This document shows, piece after piece, positions 32,101 to 40,990 of a stretch of DNA of 64,000 nt. Where the stretch lies: NCBI RefSeq assembly GCF_003265345.1, contig NZ_QFWW01000001.1, positions 387,852 through 451,851 on the forward strand, written 5' to 3'. The position numbers and the translations under genes are program-made. The notes below the pieces were generated by a model. The model searched no databases, was not told the DNA's origin, and saw nothing but the letters and a program-made list of their open reading frames with translations. Numbering within the stretch: position 1 is the first letter of the stretch; every line of letters starts with the position of its first letter. Origin of the DNA: Lentzea terrae. GTDB lineage: Bacteria > Actinomycetota > Actinomycetes > Mycobacteriales > Pseudonocardiaceae.

Positions 32101-32653
32101 ACTGTCCTTCCGGCTGGCCGAAGACCGCACGCTGGCCGGCGCGAGCGACGACGAGCTCACCCTCCCCGACAACGCGACCGTCCGCGTGGCACACCCGGTG
32201 GACCTCCAGGACTGCCTGGAAGCGTGGGGCGAGGTCTTCGCCGACTACGAGATCCTCCAGCCGTTCCCGCAGCTCGGCCGCCCGGTCCACCTCGTCACAT
32301 CGAGCGAGGACCTGCTGCCCACCCTCAAGAAGTACTGCGACGTGACGCTCCCGATCGGCAAGGTCCTCGGCCTCACCAAGAAGGGCTGGGTCCGCGGCGA
32401 GCCCCAGGACTCCGGCGTCGAGTGCTGGATCACCAGGCCGTTCCCGCACGGCGGCGCGCTCGTCGCCTCCCTCGAACCCGGCATCGTGGTCGGTGCCGTC
32501 GACGAGTACCCCGAGATCAGCTTTCCCGACATCTGGTTCTCGCCCAGCGGCGGCGGTGACTGGTCCGCGCCGAAGGACGCGCCGAGCACCTTCGACATCG
32601 ACCCGATCACCCTCTCCGAGCTCCTTTCCGAACTGGAGTCCCTGCAGTCATGA
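29159..32653 (+). CDS. WGR domain-DUF4132 protein, second copy
   Basis: A 1164-residue paralogue of the preceding protein with the same order: WGR domain (1-70), short linker, helical body, DUF4132. Long stretches are identical or nearly so, for example 'LSVDPLDVLPAKLPTIGEWAD.RLLPQVL' and 'TLVIDYGPRQFTVGFDEHLKPFVLDPDGKRRKDLPKPGAKDDQ', showing a tandem duplication. The main differences are the much shorter linker and a divergent central region (about residues 190-330). The ATG at 29159 has AGGAGG 8 bases upstream and lies 29 bases after the first copy. The stop overlaps the MoxR start (ATGA), so all six genes are probably one transcript. Confidence 0.85.
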   Translation: MHRWELVSGNSAKFWEIGQDGSSVTVRFGRLETAGQTQTKDLASPEAAAAHVAKLVAEKEKKGYQSVEAGDPAPATQPVTRATAPTLTQATEPAADENTWVMPKAWLRDVIRQRGFTPAPEFTLDQAKAAEARRRTLEHAETIERALSTQGTAPDLVEATRDHLAGRPDPLGAAAIATITDTGLESVHAWIEDHGVAFAAVATVGFMGTSFEQHWHERRQKWTNTHLRHHGRFHVDRTATEGHMLIAVRYALAVADDAQREEAETVLAGMCGTSSEREVRSFLLPWRADWFDEVARQSRQSYPFSWWLVPCSASSYDDFGKTGLSLPSVAFALYTAVYVLGPSIAPMLADELDSEYQAADSRKLVLKVLAALPTDEAFTILLDRLDTKYVHPALLSAMANFPARAARLLAERANQPEMKRLLTAHLLSHPHLDVPEQVAALLAEDKAETLPEATEDQLPPLLASPPWLSRRPQAKPVTLEDLPVPTASTNWEPGEREQWLEQGSDWISGHNDWRELLKDFRAGNVGYYENDLFLVAPEDQVRPLLADWKPRYAYGVEEWGKRLAARFGIDALAPLVRLAQSNPGSGGVILLPFATVETAAIMADWFARTKQPRRWGIAWLTRHREQAARLLIPAAAGKAGVARRSAEAAIRYLHGIGVDVVTIAAECGAKAVIDVVLSVDPLDVLPAKLPTIGEWADPRLLPQVLMRDRKLALSPEAAKHLLMTAALSKPGEIYAGLPIAREALDRESLAEFAWAVFEQWQKAGAPSKESWALSALGWFGDDSTVRALSPLIRNWPGESQHSRAVAGLDVLADIGTEVALSHLNSIAEKVSFKGLKNKAQEKVTQIAAELGLSRDQLSDRLVPRLGLDDAATLVIDYGPRQFTVGFDEHLKPFVLDPDGKRRKDLPKPGAKDDQAKAPQEHKRYTALKKDVRTVASDQIQRLERAMVNQRTWTAEEFHTVLAAHPLLWHLVRRLVWITDGGLSFRLAEDRTLAGASDDELTLPDNATVRVAHPVDLQDCLEAWGEVFADYEILQPFPQLGRPVHLVTSSEDLLPTLKKYCDVTLPIGKVLGLTKKGWVRGEPQDSGVECWITRPFPHGGALVASLEPGIVVGAVDEYPEISFPDIWFSPSGGGDWSAPKDAPSTFDIDPITLSELLSELESLQS

Positions 32654-33720
32654 CCAGCACGCAGACGATGCAGCGCCCGCCCGCCGAGGTCCGTTACGCG
32701 GACGAGCTCGCCCGGCTCCGCGACGGCGACACCGCGCCCAAGCCGCCGGGCTGGGCAATGAGCCTGGAAGCCGCGCGCAAGTTCGTGGTGGGCGACGAAA
32801 AGCGGGGAATCAGCAAGAAGTTCGTCGGCGATCCGTCGCTTGTGGACAGAGCACTGGTCACGCTGGCCACCAGCAGAGGCCTGATGCTCGTCGGCGAGCC
32901 CGGCACGGCGAAGTCGTTGCTGTCCGAGCTGATCGCGGCGGCGGTGTGCGGTGAGTCGACGCTGACCATCCAGGGCGGCGCGGCCACCACCGAGGACCAG
33001 ATCAAGTACTCGTGGAACTACGCGCTGCTGGTGGCGGAAGGGCCGTCGCCGCGGTCGCTGGTGCCGGCGCCGATGTTGCGCGGCATGGCCGAGGGCAAGG
33101 TCGTGCGGTTCGAGGAGATCACGCGCTGCCCGCTCGAGGTGCAGGACTGCATGCTGTCGATGCTGTCCGACCGCGTGATGGCGATCGGCGAGCTCAACGG
33201 GCCGGACGGCATGGTGTTCGCGCAGGACGGGTTCAACGTGATCGCGACGGCGAACACGCGCGACCGGGGCGTCAACGAGATGAGCGCCGCGCTCAAGCGG
33301 CGGTTCAACTTCGAGACGGTGTTCCCGATCGCGGACTTCGACACCGAGCTCGCGCTGGTCGAGCAGGAGGCGGCGAAGCTGCTGGAGCGTTCCGGGGTGC
33401 AGCTCGCACCGAAGCGGGATGTGCTGGAGGTGCTCGTCCGGACGTTCCGCGACCTGCGCGAGGGCAACGACCGGCTCACCACCGTGATGAGCACGGCAGA
33501 GGCGGTGTCGGTGGCGCACGCGGTGGGGCTGCGGGGGTGGTTCCTGCGCGGTGAGGCCGGGACCGCGGCCGACGTCGTCGAGTGCCTGGCGGGCACGGCG
33601 GCCAAGGACAACGCCGAGGACCTGGCCCGGCTGCGCAGGTATCTGGAGCAGCACGCACCGCGGCGCAGGGGCAAGCAGTGGCAGGAGCTGCACCAGGCCC
33701 GGCACCTGCTGCCCGGCTGA
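32650..33720 (+). CDS. MoxR-family AAA+ ATPase (YehL-like)
   Basis: A 356-residue AAA+ ATPase. Walker A 'LVGEPGTAKSLLSELI' near residue 80, Walker B 'VVRFEEITRCPLEVQDCMLSMLSDR', sensor 1 'FNVIATANTRDRGVNEMSAALKRRF' and a small helical lid domain follow the MoxR pattern. MoxR ATPases act as chaperones that remodel or insert cofactors into partner complexes, usually with a VWA protein encoded nearby, as here. The start overlaps the second DUF4132 stop by four bases; the stop overlaps the DUF5682 start by one base (TGATG). Confidence 0.88.
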   Translation: MTSTQTMQRPPAEVRYADELARLRDGDTAPKPPGWAMSLEAARKFVVGDEKRGISKKFVGDPSLVDRALVTLATSRGLMLVGEPGTAKSLLSELIAAAVCGESTLTIQGGAATTEDQIKYSWNYALLVAEGPSPRSLVPAPMLRGMAEGKVVRFEEITRCPLEVQDCMLSMLSDRVMAIGELNGPDGMVFAQDGFNVIATANTRDRGVNEMSAALKRRFNFETVFPIADFDTELALVEQEAAKLLERSGVQLAPKRDVLEVLVRTFRDLREGNDRLTTVMSTAEAVSVAHAVGLRGWFLRGEAGTAADVVECLAGTAAKDNAEDLARLRRYLEQHAPRRRGKQWQELHQARHLLPG

Positions 33721-35921
33721 TGGGGGCCGTGTTCGTCGGCGTCCGGCACCACAGTCCCGCCTGTGCCCGGCTGGTCGCCGCCACCATCGAGCAACACCAG
33801 CCCGCGTACGTCCTCATCGAGGGTCCGGCCGACTTCAACGAGCGCATCGACGAGCTGCTGCTGGGCCACGAGCTGCCGGTCGCGTTGTTCAGCTACTCGG
33901 ACGAGCACGCGTCGTGGTCGCCGTTCTGCGACTACTCGCCGGAGTGGGTGGCGATCACCGCGGCGCGCCGCCACCACGCCGAGGTCAGGTTCATCGACCT
34001 GCCGGCGTGGCACCGGGCGTTCCACGACGTCACCAACCGGTACGCGGACGCCGAGCTGCGGTACGCCGAGGTCGTCGAGCGGCTGTGCCGGGAGTTCGCG
34101 GTCGACAACGTCGACGTGCTGTGGGACCACCTCTTCGAGTCCGAGCCGGACCCGGCGGGCCTCGACGAGTACTTCGACCTGCTGCGCGGTACGGCGACCG
34201 CGGACGACGGAGACGCGGCGCGCGAGGAGTACATGGCGCGCTGGGTGCGTGCGGCGGTCAAGCACGCCAACGGAAAACCGGTCGTCGTGGTGACCGGCGG
34301 TTTCCACACGCCCGCTCTCAAAGCGAAGCTGGAGGGCAGTACCGACTGGCCGGAAGTGCCTGACCGCGAGCGAGGCGCCAGTTACCTCGTGCCGTACTCC
34401 CACGCGCGGCTGGACGCGTTCACCGGCTACCAGTCGGGCATGCCGTCGCCCGGCTACTACCAGCAGGTCTGGGAGAACGGTGCCCAGCAAGCGGCGGACT
34501 GGCTCATCGAGTCGGTGGCGACCCGGCTGCGCCGCAAGCAGCAGCCGGTGTCGACGGCGGACCTGATCGCCGCGCACACCCAGGCAGGGGCGCTGGCCCG
34601 GTTGCGCGGCCACGAAAACCTTGCGCGCACCGACGTGCTGGACGGGCTGACCAGCGCGTTGATCTCCGAGGACCTCACCCAGCCGCCGCCGTGGACGCGG
34701 CGCGGCACGCTGCAGCCCGGCGCCCATCCGGCGCTCGTCGAGATGATCGCGGCACTGCGGGGTGACCGGGTCGGGCGGCTGCACCCGGACACGCCGGCGC
34801 CGCCGCTGGTCAACGCCGTGCAGGAGCTGCTCCGGGTGCACGGGCTCGACCAGGAGGGCAGGATCGCGCTCGACCTCACGGACGCGAACGCCCTGGAGCG
34901 CAGCAGGATCCTGCACCGGTTGCGGGTGCTCGGGGTTCCCGGCTTCGAGCGCACGAGCGGGCCGTCGCAGGGCGCGCAGCCGCAGTTGGACGAGCAGTGG
35001 ACGCTCACGCCGGTCGAGGACCGGCTGGCCGCGTTGATCGAGGCCGCCGAGAACGGTGCCACGCTGGAGGAAGCGGCCGGTGTGGCGCTCGAACGGCAGT
35101 CGCGGCACGCCCACCTGGCACAGCTGGCGGGCATCCTGTTCGACGCGGTGCTGTGCGGGATCACGACGTTGTCCAGCAGGGTCAAGGAATCCCTGAACGA
35201 AGGCGTCCGGGAGACCGGCGACCTCGCCGCGCTCGGCCACGTGCTGACCGGTGTGCTCGGGCTGTGGCGGCACGACCGGCTGTTCGGCACGGCCAAGGAC
35301 CCGTTGCTGGGCGCGGTGATCGACACGGGCACGACCAGGGTGCTGTGGCTGATCGAGGGCCTGCACGGCGGTCCGGCACCGGCCGACGCGAACCGGCTGC
35401 GGGCGATGGCGGCGACCAGAGACGCGGTGTTGCACGCGAAAGCAGTGCTGTCACTGGACACAGTGGACGTCACGGGCGTGGCGACCCGCGTGAGCAACGA
35501 CGCGCAGGCGCCACCGGATCTGCGGGGTGCGGCGCTCGGGCTCGCGTGGACGCTGGGCACGCAGCCGGACGTGCGCAAGGTCCGCGGCATCGAGGCGCTC
35601 GGCGACTGGCTCGCCGGGTTGTTCGCGGTGGCCCGCGAAGAGGTGCTGGCGAGCCCGGAGCTGGTCGGCGTGCTGGACGAACTGGTCAGCGCGATGACGG
35701 AGGAGGAGTTCCTGGTGGCGCTGCCCGCGTTGCGGCTCGCCTTCACCTACTTCCCGCCCAGGGAACGGGAAACGATCGCGGCCACGGTCCTGCGGCACCG
35801 CGGCGTCGAGGGCGATGCGCGGAACGTCACCCGCCTCACCACCGATCCGCTGGTCGTGGCGGAGGCGCTGGCCGTGGAGAAGCGCGTCGATGCACTGCTG
35901 GTGAAGGGCGGCCTGGCATGA
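33720..35921 (+). CDS. DUF5682 protein (YehM-like)
   Basis: A 733-residue cytoplasmic protein. The N-terminus 'VFVGVRHHSPACARLVAATIEQHQPAYVLIEGPADFNERIDELL' and 'VVVVTGGFHTPAL' are the marks of DUF5682, whose beginning resembles TraB/ChaN-type folds. The rest is mainly helical. The family is found almost only beside MoxR, VWA and SWIM genes, which supports a common complex. The ATG at 33720 shares its A with the MoxR stop codon. The stop overlaps the VWA gene start by four bases. No catalytic residues can be named with confidence. Confidence 0.82.
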   Translation: MGAVFVGVRHHSPACARLVAATIEQHQPAYVLIEGPADFNERIDELLLGHELPVALFSYSDEHASWSPFCDYSPEWVAITAARRHHAEVRFIDLPAWHRAFHDVTNRYADAELRYAEVVERLCREFAVDNVDVLWDHLFESEPDPAGLDEYFDLLRGTATADDGDAAREEYMARWVRAAVKHANGKPVVVVTGGFHTPALKAKLEGSTDWPEVPDRERGASYLVPYSHARLDAFTGYQSGMPSPGYYQQVWENGAQQAADWLIESVATRLRRKQQPVSTADLIAAHTQAGALARLRGHENLARTDVLDGLTSALISEDLTQPPPWTRRGTLQPGAHPALVEMIAALRGDRVGRLHPDTPAPPLVNAVQELLRVHGLDQEGRIALDLTDANALERSRILHRLRVLGVPGFERTSGPSQGAQPQLDEQWTLTPVEDRLAALIEAAENGATLEEAAGVALERQSRHAHLAQLAGILFDAVLCGITTLSSRVKESLNEGVRETGDLAALGHVLTGVLGLWRHDRLFGTAKDPLLGAVIDTGTTRVLWLIEGLHGGPAPADANRLRAMAATRDAVLHAKAVLSLDTVDVTGVATRVSNDAQAPPDLRGAALGLAWTLGTQPDVRKVRGIEALGDWLAGLFAVAREEVLASPELVGVLDELVSAMTEEEFLVALPALRLAFTYFPPRERETIAATVLRHRGVEGDARNVTRLTTDPLVVAEALAVEKRVDALLVKGGLA

Positions 35922-37021
35922 CGGACATGGAACGCTGGCGGCTGATCCTCGGCGAACCGGCGACGCGCTGCACCGGCAGCCTGCAGGGCGACGGGGCACA
36001 GCGGGACGCCGCGCTGGAGTGGCTCTACGGGCGTGATCCCGAGCTGGCCGAACGCGGCGTGCGCAAGGGCGGCAACGAGGACTCGCTGCTGCAGACCGTC
36101 GACTGGCTCGACCAGGTGCACCGGCTCTTCCCCAGGGAGACGATCGAACGGCTGGAGCGCGACGCCGTCGAACGCTACGAGATCACCGATGTCGTCACGG
36201 ATCCCGATGTGCTGCAACGAATCGAGCCGAACCCGGCGTTGCTGCGCGCGGTGCTGCGGACCAAGCACCTGATGAACCCCGCCGTCCTCGCGATGGCACG
36301 CAAGATCGTCGAGGCAGTCGTCCGGCAGCTGATGGAGAAGCTGAAGACCGAGGTGCGGCAGGCGTTCAGCGGCACGAGGTCGCGCCGGCCGAGCATCCAC
36401 CGCAACTCGCGCAACTTCGACTTCCGCGCCACGATCCGGGCGAACCTGCAGCGCTACCAGCCGGACAAGCGCAAGCTGTCGATCGAGCACGCGAAGTTCT
36501 TCTCCCGCACCCGCAAGCACGTCGAGCAGTGGCAGGTGATCCTGCTGGTCGACCAGTCGGGCTCGATGACCAGCTCGGTGATCCACTCGGCCGTCACCGC
36601 GGCCTGCCTGTGGAGCCTGCCGGGCCTGAAGACGCACCTCGTCGCGTTCGACACCAACGTCGTCGACCTGACCTCCGACGTCACCGACCCGGTCGAGCTG
36701 CTGATGAAGGTGCAGCTCGGCGGCGGCACGGACATCGCGAAGGCCACCGCGTACGGGGCGAGCCTCGTCGACAGCCCGCGCCGCGCGATCGTCGTGCTGA
36801 TCAGCGACTTCTACGAGGGCGGCAATCCCGACCACCTCGTGCGCACCGTGAAAAGCCTGTGCGAGCAGGGCACCCACGTCCTGTGCCTCGCGGCGCTCGA
36901 CGAGGAGGCGAACCCGAACTACGACCGCGTGCTGGGCCAGCGCCTGGCGAACGCCGGTGCCCACGTCGGCGCGATGACCCCAGGCCAGCTCGCGGAATTC
37001 GTTGCGGAGAAACTCGCGTGA
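35918..37021 (+). CDS. VWA domain protein, CoxE-like (YehP-like)
   Basis: A 367-residue protein. The first 200 residues are helical and basic. The C-terminal von Willebrand A domain begins near residue 205 with 'VILLVDQSGSMTSSV', the metal-binding MIDAS motif (DxSxS), and has 'LGGGTDIAKATAYG' and 'VVLISDFYEGG' as further MIDAS loops. Such proteins act as substrate adaptors for MoxR ATPases. The gene is coupled to both neighbours by ATGA and GTGA overlaps. Confidence 0.88.
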   Translation: MTDMERWRLILGEPATRCTGSLQGDGAQRDAALEWLYGRDPELAERGVRKGGNEDSLLQTVDWLDQVHRLFPRETIERLERDAVERYEITDVVTDPDVLQRIEPNPALLRAVLRTKHLMNPAVLAMARKIVEAVVRQLMEKLKTEVRQAFSGTRSRRPSIHRNSRNFDFRATIRANLQRYQPDKRKLSIEHAKFFSRTRKHVEQWQVILLVDQSGSMTSSVIHSAVTAACLWSLPGLKTHLVAFDTNVVDLTSDVTDPVELLMKVQLGGGTDIAKATAYGASLVDSPRRAIVVLISDFYEGGNPDHLVRTVKSLCEQGTHVLCLAALDEEANPNYDRVLGQRLANAGAHVGAMTPGQLAEFVAEKLA

Positions 37022-38820
37022 CCAGACCAGACCTGCTCGCACTGACCCCGGACGCGCTCGCGGCACTGGCCAACCGCGGCCTCGTGAAACGCGCGATCAA
37101 GGAGCTCGACGCGGGTGCCGTCCCCGCGCTCGACACCGACCCGAGCGGCACGGTCCAGGGCAGGTTCCCGGACGGCACCACGACCACCCTGCCACCCGGC
37201 ACCGCACTGGACGCGGCGCAGTGCAGCTGCGGCGCGGCGGGTGTCTGCCGGCACCGCATCGCGGTCGTCCTCGCCTACCAACGCACTGACAACTCCAGCA
37301 CCCAGGCCGAACTGTGGTCGCCGGGCACGTTCACCGACGACGACCTGACGGCGTTGATGGGCGAGCGCACCCTGCGCCGAGCCCGCCGCGTCCTCCAGGC
37401 TGGCTACCGCGCCAAGCTCCGCCGCCCGACCGCCGCCGACCAGACCGCGCAAGCCGAGCTGCCCACCTGCACCGTGACGTTCCTCGTGCCCGGCGACCTG
37501 TCCTACGTCCACACGGACGCGGTCAACCGCGACGAGGCGACCGCGCTGGCAGTCTGGGCGTTCCGCGAGGCCGACGCACACGCCACGGACACCGTCGACG
37601 TGGGCGGATCCCCCACCACAGCAACAGACCTGACCGCGGTGACAGACCTGCTCGACCAGTTGCTGCTGGACGGCGCCACCAACGCGAGCGAGGTCCTGGA
37701 CGTCGCGTGGCAACGCCTGCACCGCGACCTGACCGCCCAACGCCTGCACTGGCCGGCCGCGGTGATCACCGACCTGCTGACCCAACTGGCCGCCTACCGC
37801 CGGCGCAGCGCCGACTACGAGGCGGTCCAGTTCGCCGCGCTGCTCACCGAACTCCACGCACGCACCACCGCGACAGGCCCGCGTGCGGAAGTCCTCGGCT
37901 TCGACGAACCTGCCGAGACCCCGCTGCGCCGCGTCCGCCTGACCGCTCTGGGCGCCCGCCTGCGCAGCGCCACGACGGCAGACGTCTACTTCGCCTCGGG
38001 CGACGTGGTGCTGGTGCAACGCGACACCGCCCTGCGCACGAGCCAGAAGCTGGCCGCGTCGAACGTCGTCTCCGAGTCGGCGACCCGAAGCGCGAGCCGC
38101 GTGGTGACGCTGAAAACCAGCAGGGTCGCCAAAACCTCGCTCACGCCGATCGGCACGTCGTGGGACGACCTGCCGCGGGCGCTGGTGATCGACGACTACG
38201 CCGCAGCCGCCGACCGTCTCACTGAGCTGCCGCCGCGGCAGGTGCGGGCGAGGGTCGAGGCGGAGCTGGTCCGCGCGGTCCGGGTCACGGAGGTGACGGA
38301 CATCGCCTACGACCCAGCGGCGCAACGTCTGACGGCTGTCCTCCTCCACCACGGCAGCAAGTGCCTCCTCGAGGCCACCCACCGTGCCGTGGCGCCGCAC
38401 GCCCTCGACGCGCTGGCCACCGCTCTGCGCGCCAACCCGACCACGATCACCGGCGCCGTCCGCAGACACCGCGGCACCCTGGTCATCGATCCGGTCGCCG
38501 TCAGAACCGAGGCAGGCGTAGTGGTGCTCGACCTGGCGACAAACACCACCCCGCAACCGTTACCGCCAGGCACAAGCATCTCCGACCAGTTGAGCGCGGC
38601 AGTCGACAGCGCACTGCTGGTGTCAGCCGATGCGGCGCACCGAGGCCTGGACAACCTGACGGACAGCCTCCTCGCCCGCACGCGCGAGGTCGGGGCGCAC
38701 CTGCACCGCGTGGGCCTGCGCACGGCGGCGGCCCAGGTCACGGCGTTCGCCGACGCCCCGGCCGCGGGCAGCTGGCTCAGCGCGCACCTGAGGTTGCTGG
38801 TCACCGCCGACGCTCGCTGA
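37018..38820 (+). CDS. SWIM zinc-finger protein (YehQ-like)
   Basis: A 600-residue protein from a GTG that overlaps the VWA stop. Near residue 68 it carries 'CSCGAAGVCRHRIAVVLAY', a SWIM zinc finger (CxC...CxH) thought to mediate nucleic-acid or protein contacts. The remaining sequence is Ala/Thr/Arg-rich and without a recognised enzymatic motif. It is the last gene of the operon. Its final 198 bases are overlapped by the opposite-strand TPR gene. In E. coli the matching gene is yehQ. Confidence 0.8.
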   Translation: MTRPDLLALTPDALAALANRGLVKRAIKELDAGAVPALDTDPSGTVQGRFPDGTTTTLPPGTALDAAQCSCGAAGVCRHRIAVVLAYQRTDNSSTQAELWSPGTFTDDDLTALMGERTLRRARRVLQAGYRAKLRRPTAADQTAQAELPTCTVTFLVPGDLSYVHTDAVNRDEATALAVWAFREADAHATDTVDVGGSPTTATDLTAVTDLLDQLLLDGATNASEVLDVAWQRLHRDLTAQRLHWPAAVITDLLTQLAAYRRRSADYEAVQFAALLTELHARTTATGPRAEVLGFDEPAETPLRRVRLTALGARLRSATTADVYFASGDVVLVQRDTALRTSQKLAASNVVSESATRSASRVVTLKTSRVAKTSLTPIGTSWDDLPRALVIDDYAAAADRLTELPPRQVRARVEAELVRAVRVTEVTDIAYDPAAQRLTAVLLHHGSKCLLEATHRAVAPHALDALATALRANPTTITGAVRRHRGTLVIDPVAVRTEAGVVVLDLATNTTPQPLPPGTSISDQLSAAVDSALLVSADAAHRGLDNLTDSLLARTREVGAHLHRVGLRTAAAQVTAFADAPAAGSWLSAHLRLLVTADAR

Positions 38821-40005
38821 CAACACGAACGCCGCCGGGTCGATGCGTTGCGACAACACGTAGTCCTCAGCGGCCTCGGCCACCCGCCCGAGCCGGTCCA
38901 GCACGTGCCCCCGGAGGTAAGCCGCCCGCGCCGCACCCCAGCCACCAAGCGACACACCACGCGTGTAAGCAGCAACAGCGTCTTCGAAGCGACCGCACGC
39001 CGCCAACGCGTCGCCGCGCAACGCCCAGGTCCGGTCGTCACCGGGGCTGAGCGCGACGAGCTCGTCGGTGTACCCGACCGCGCGCTGCCCCAGCCCGACG
39101 GCGAGGTGGGTCTGCACCAGGAAACAGTGCAGGGCATAGGCCTCGTCGGCCCACGCCAGCTGATCCGCCTCAGAACTCGGCGCGATCGACGTCAGAGCCT
39201 CCAGCGCCCGCCCGAGCAGCCGGTGCGTTTCACCGATGTCGCGCCGCACGTAGGGAACGGCGGCGATCGCCCGGTGCAGCCGCGCCCGGCACAGGGTCCC
39301 GGCGAACCCGTTGGGCGGCAGCTCCGACGACGCCTTCACCGCCAGTGCCGCGGCGGCCTGAAGAGACGTGGAGTCGGCACCACGAGCGGCACAGCGGAAC
39401 GCCACGAACAACGCCAGCTCCAGCCGCACAGCAGCGGGAAGCCCGGACCGCGCGCCCCGCAACGCCATCGCTTCCACCACGGAGGCCGGCACGTGGCAGC
39501 GCAACACGGCGAGTTCCTCCATGGCGAGTTCGGGTGAGAGCACGTGCCGCCGCGCGTCGATGACGGAAAGCCCGATCACGGACGCCGCGCGTTGCGGATA
39601 TCCCAGCCGCAGCAACAGGTCGCAGGCGACGCGGCGTTCGGCCGTGCGCAGCGAGCCCGCAGCGCGTTCGTGCACCCGCCACCACAGTTCCGAGGCGAGG
39701 TCGACGGGGAACGACGTCATGTCCGCGCCCACTCCGTCGAGCCGTCCCCAGCTCGCCGCCGTCAGCAACCGCAGCTGGGCGGACGGCGGCGGTTCGAAGC
39801 GCGGCACGCCGGCCGAGGTACCCGTCACGAACGCCGACGCCATCGCGTGGGTGATCCGGGCGTGCAGCGGCGAGGCCTCAACGGGAGCGGACAGGCCCGC
39901 GTAGACACCACAGGCGACGGGAACCCGGGCGGTGAGCAGGGCGCGCAGCCGGGTGGCCAGCGCGCGCGGGCTCGGGTCGGTGCGGTACCGCGGCAGCGCG
40001 GTCAT
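38623..40005 (-). CDS. Tetratricopeptide-repeat protein of unknown role
   Basis: A 460-residue reading from ATG 40005. Residues about 100-385 contain helical repeats, clearest at 'GDDRTWALRGDALAACGRFEDAVAAYTRGVSLGGWGAARAAYLRGHVLDRLGRVAEAAEDYVLSQRIDPAAF', which are TPR motifs. After about residue 395 the sequence turns Arg/Gln/Gly-rich and lies antisense to the end of the SWIM gene, so this tail may be a by-product of a lost stop codon. It is coded just downstream of the ArsR-type regulator with 15 bases between them, which suggests a two-gene operon. Function unknown. Confidence 0.6.
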   Translation of the reverse strand: MTALPRYRTDPSPRALATRLRALLTARVPVACGVYAGLSAPVEASPLHARITHAMASAFVTGTSAGVPRFEPPPSAQLRLLTAASWGRLDGVGADMTSFPVDLASELWWRVHERAAGSLRTAERRVACDLLLRLGYPQRAASVIGLSVIDARRHVLSPELAMEELAVLRCHVPASVVEAMALRGARSGLPAAVRLELALFVAFRCAARGADSTSLQAAAALAVKASSELPPNGFAGTLCRARLHRAIAAVPYVRRDIGETHRLLGRALEALTSIAPSSEADQLAWADEAYALHCFLVQTHLAVGLGQRAVGYTDELVALSPGDDRTWALRGDALAACGRFEDAVAAYTRGVSLGGWGAARAAYLRGHVLDRLGRVAEAAEDYVLSQRIDPAAFVLSASVGGDQQPQVRAEPAARGRGVGERRDLGRRRAQAHAVQVRPDLARAGEEAVRQVVQASVRRIG

Positions 40006-40020
40006 GCGGGCCTCCCACCT

Positions 40021-40941
40021 CTAGTTGAGCAGTTCCCAGCCACGTCTGGTCAGGCGGTGACGGACCGACCGGCCGTTGCGGTGGGTGGACACGAACCCCG
40101 CGGTGCGCAGGGCGGTCGCGTGCTGCGACGCAGTGGGCAGGCTGATGCCCACGTGCTTGGCGAGCTCGGTGGTGGTGCGTTCGGACGTCAGCGCTCGCAG
40201 CACCAGCGTCCGGGTGCGGCCGAGGGCCAGTTCGAGGCTGGCGCCGCTCGGTTGCGGCGTCGCCACCGGGTAGAAGAGCAGCGGCTGCGGTTCGGCGAAC
40301 ATCGACACCGCCGGGCGGGTCAGCCCGTGCAGCACCGGCACGATCAGCATCCCGGTGCCGCGCAACGAGATCTCGGTGTCCCAGGACAGTTCGACGTGCA
40401 GCCCGGGCGAGGTCCACGAGATCGACGGGTGCAGGTGGCCGAGCAGGTCCCCCAGCCCGCGCGACACCGCCTGCGACGACCGCAGCCGCACCTCGGCGTC
40501 GAACGCCTGGCGGGTCTCGTGCCAGCTGTTGCCCAGCAGGTCGCGGAAGCCCGCGTTGAGCGCCGAGCGCAGGTCCTGGCGCGAGGTCGGCGTGCCGGCG
40601 GCGAACGACCGCAGCCACGGCGACGTCGTGCCGAGCATGCTCGCGATCTGGTCACGCACCCGTGTGGACGGCACGTCCAGCACCTGACGCACGGCCTCGT
40701 CGAAGTCCGCGCGCGCGGAGTTGAAGAAGTCCGGGATGAACCGTCCGGGCCGGACCAGCTCGGCGAGCGGGCGGATCTGCGGGAGCAGCAGGCGGTCCCA
40801 GCTACCGCTGTGCACGGTGAACACCAGCTCGTACATCGGCAGCGGTGCCGACGCGAACCGAGTTCGCGCGAGATCTTCCAACTCGAACAGAATCGTCAAC
40901 CCGCGGCCCTTGGGCGCGGATTCGGACAACACGATCGGCAT
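40021..40941 (-). CDS. ArsR-type winged-helix transcriptional regulator
   Basis: A 306-residue protein. The C-terminal 80 residues form a winged helix ('LGRTRTLVLRALTSERTTTELAKHVGISLPTASQHATALRTAGFVSTHRNGRSVRHRLTRRGWELL') of the ArsR/MarR type. The N-terminal 220 residues are a ligand- or protein-binding domain ('YELVFTVHSGSWDRLLLPQIRPLAELV') common in actinobacterial regulators of this layout. No metal-binding cysteines are seen. The ATG at 40941 is chosen because GGGGGGAAG lies just upstream; ATG 40965 would be the alternative. Confidence 0.8.
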   Translation of the reverse strand: MPIVLSESAPKGRGLTILFELEDLARTRFASAPLPMYELVFTVHSGSWDRLLLPQIRPLAELVRPGRFIPDFFNSARADFDEAVRQVLDVPSTRVRDQIASMLGTTSPWLRSFAAGTPTSRQDLRSALNAGFRDLLGNSWHETRQAFDAEVRLRSSQAVSRGLGDLLGHLHPSISWTSPGLHVELSWDTEISLRGTGMLIVPVLHGLTRPAVSMFAEPQPLLFYPVATPQPSGASLELALGRTRTLVLRALTSERTTTELAKHVGISLPTASQHATALRTAGFVSTHRNGRSVRHRLTRRGWELLN

Positions 40942-40990
40942 TTGCTTCCCCCCGGAGTGCAGCAACCACTTCCGACGGTACGCAGATCTC

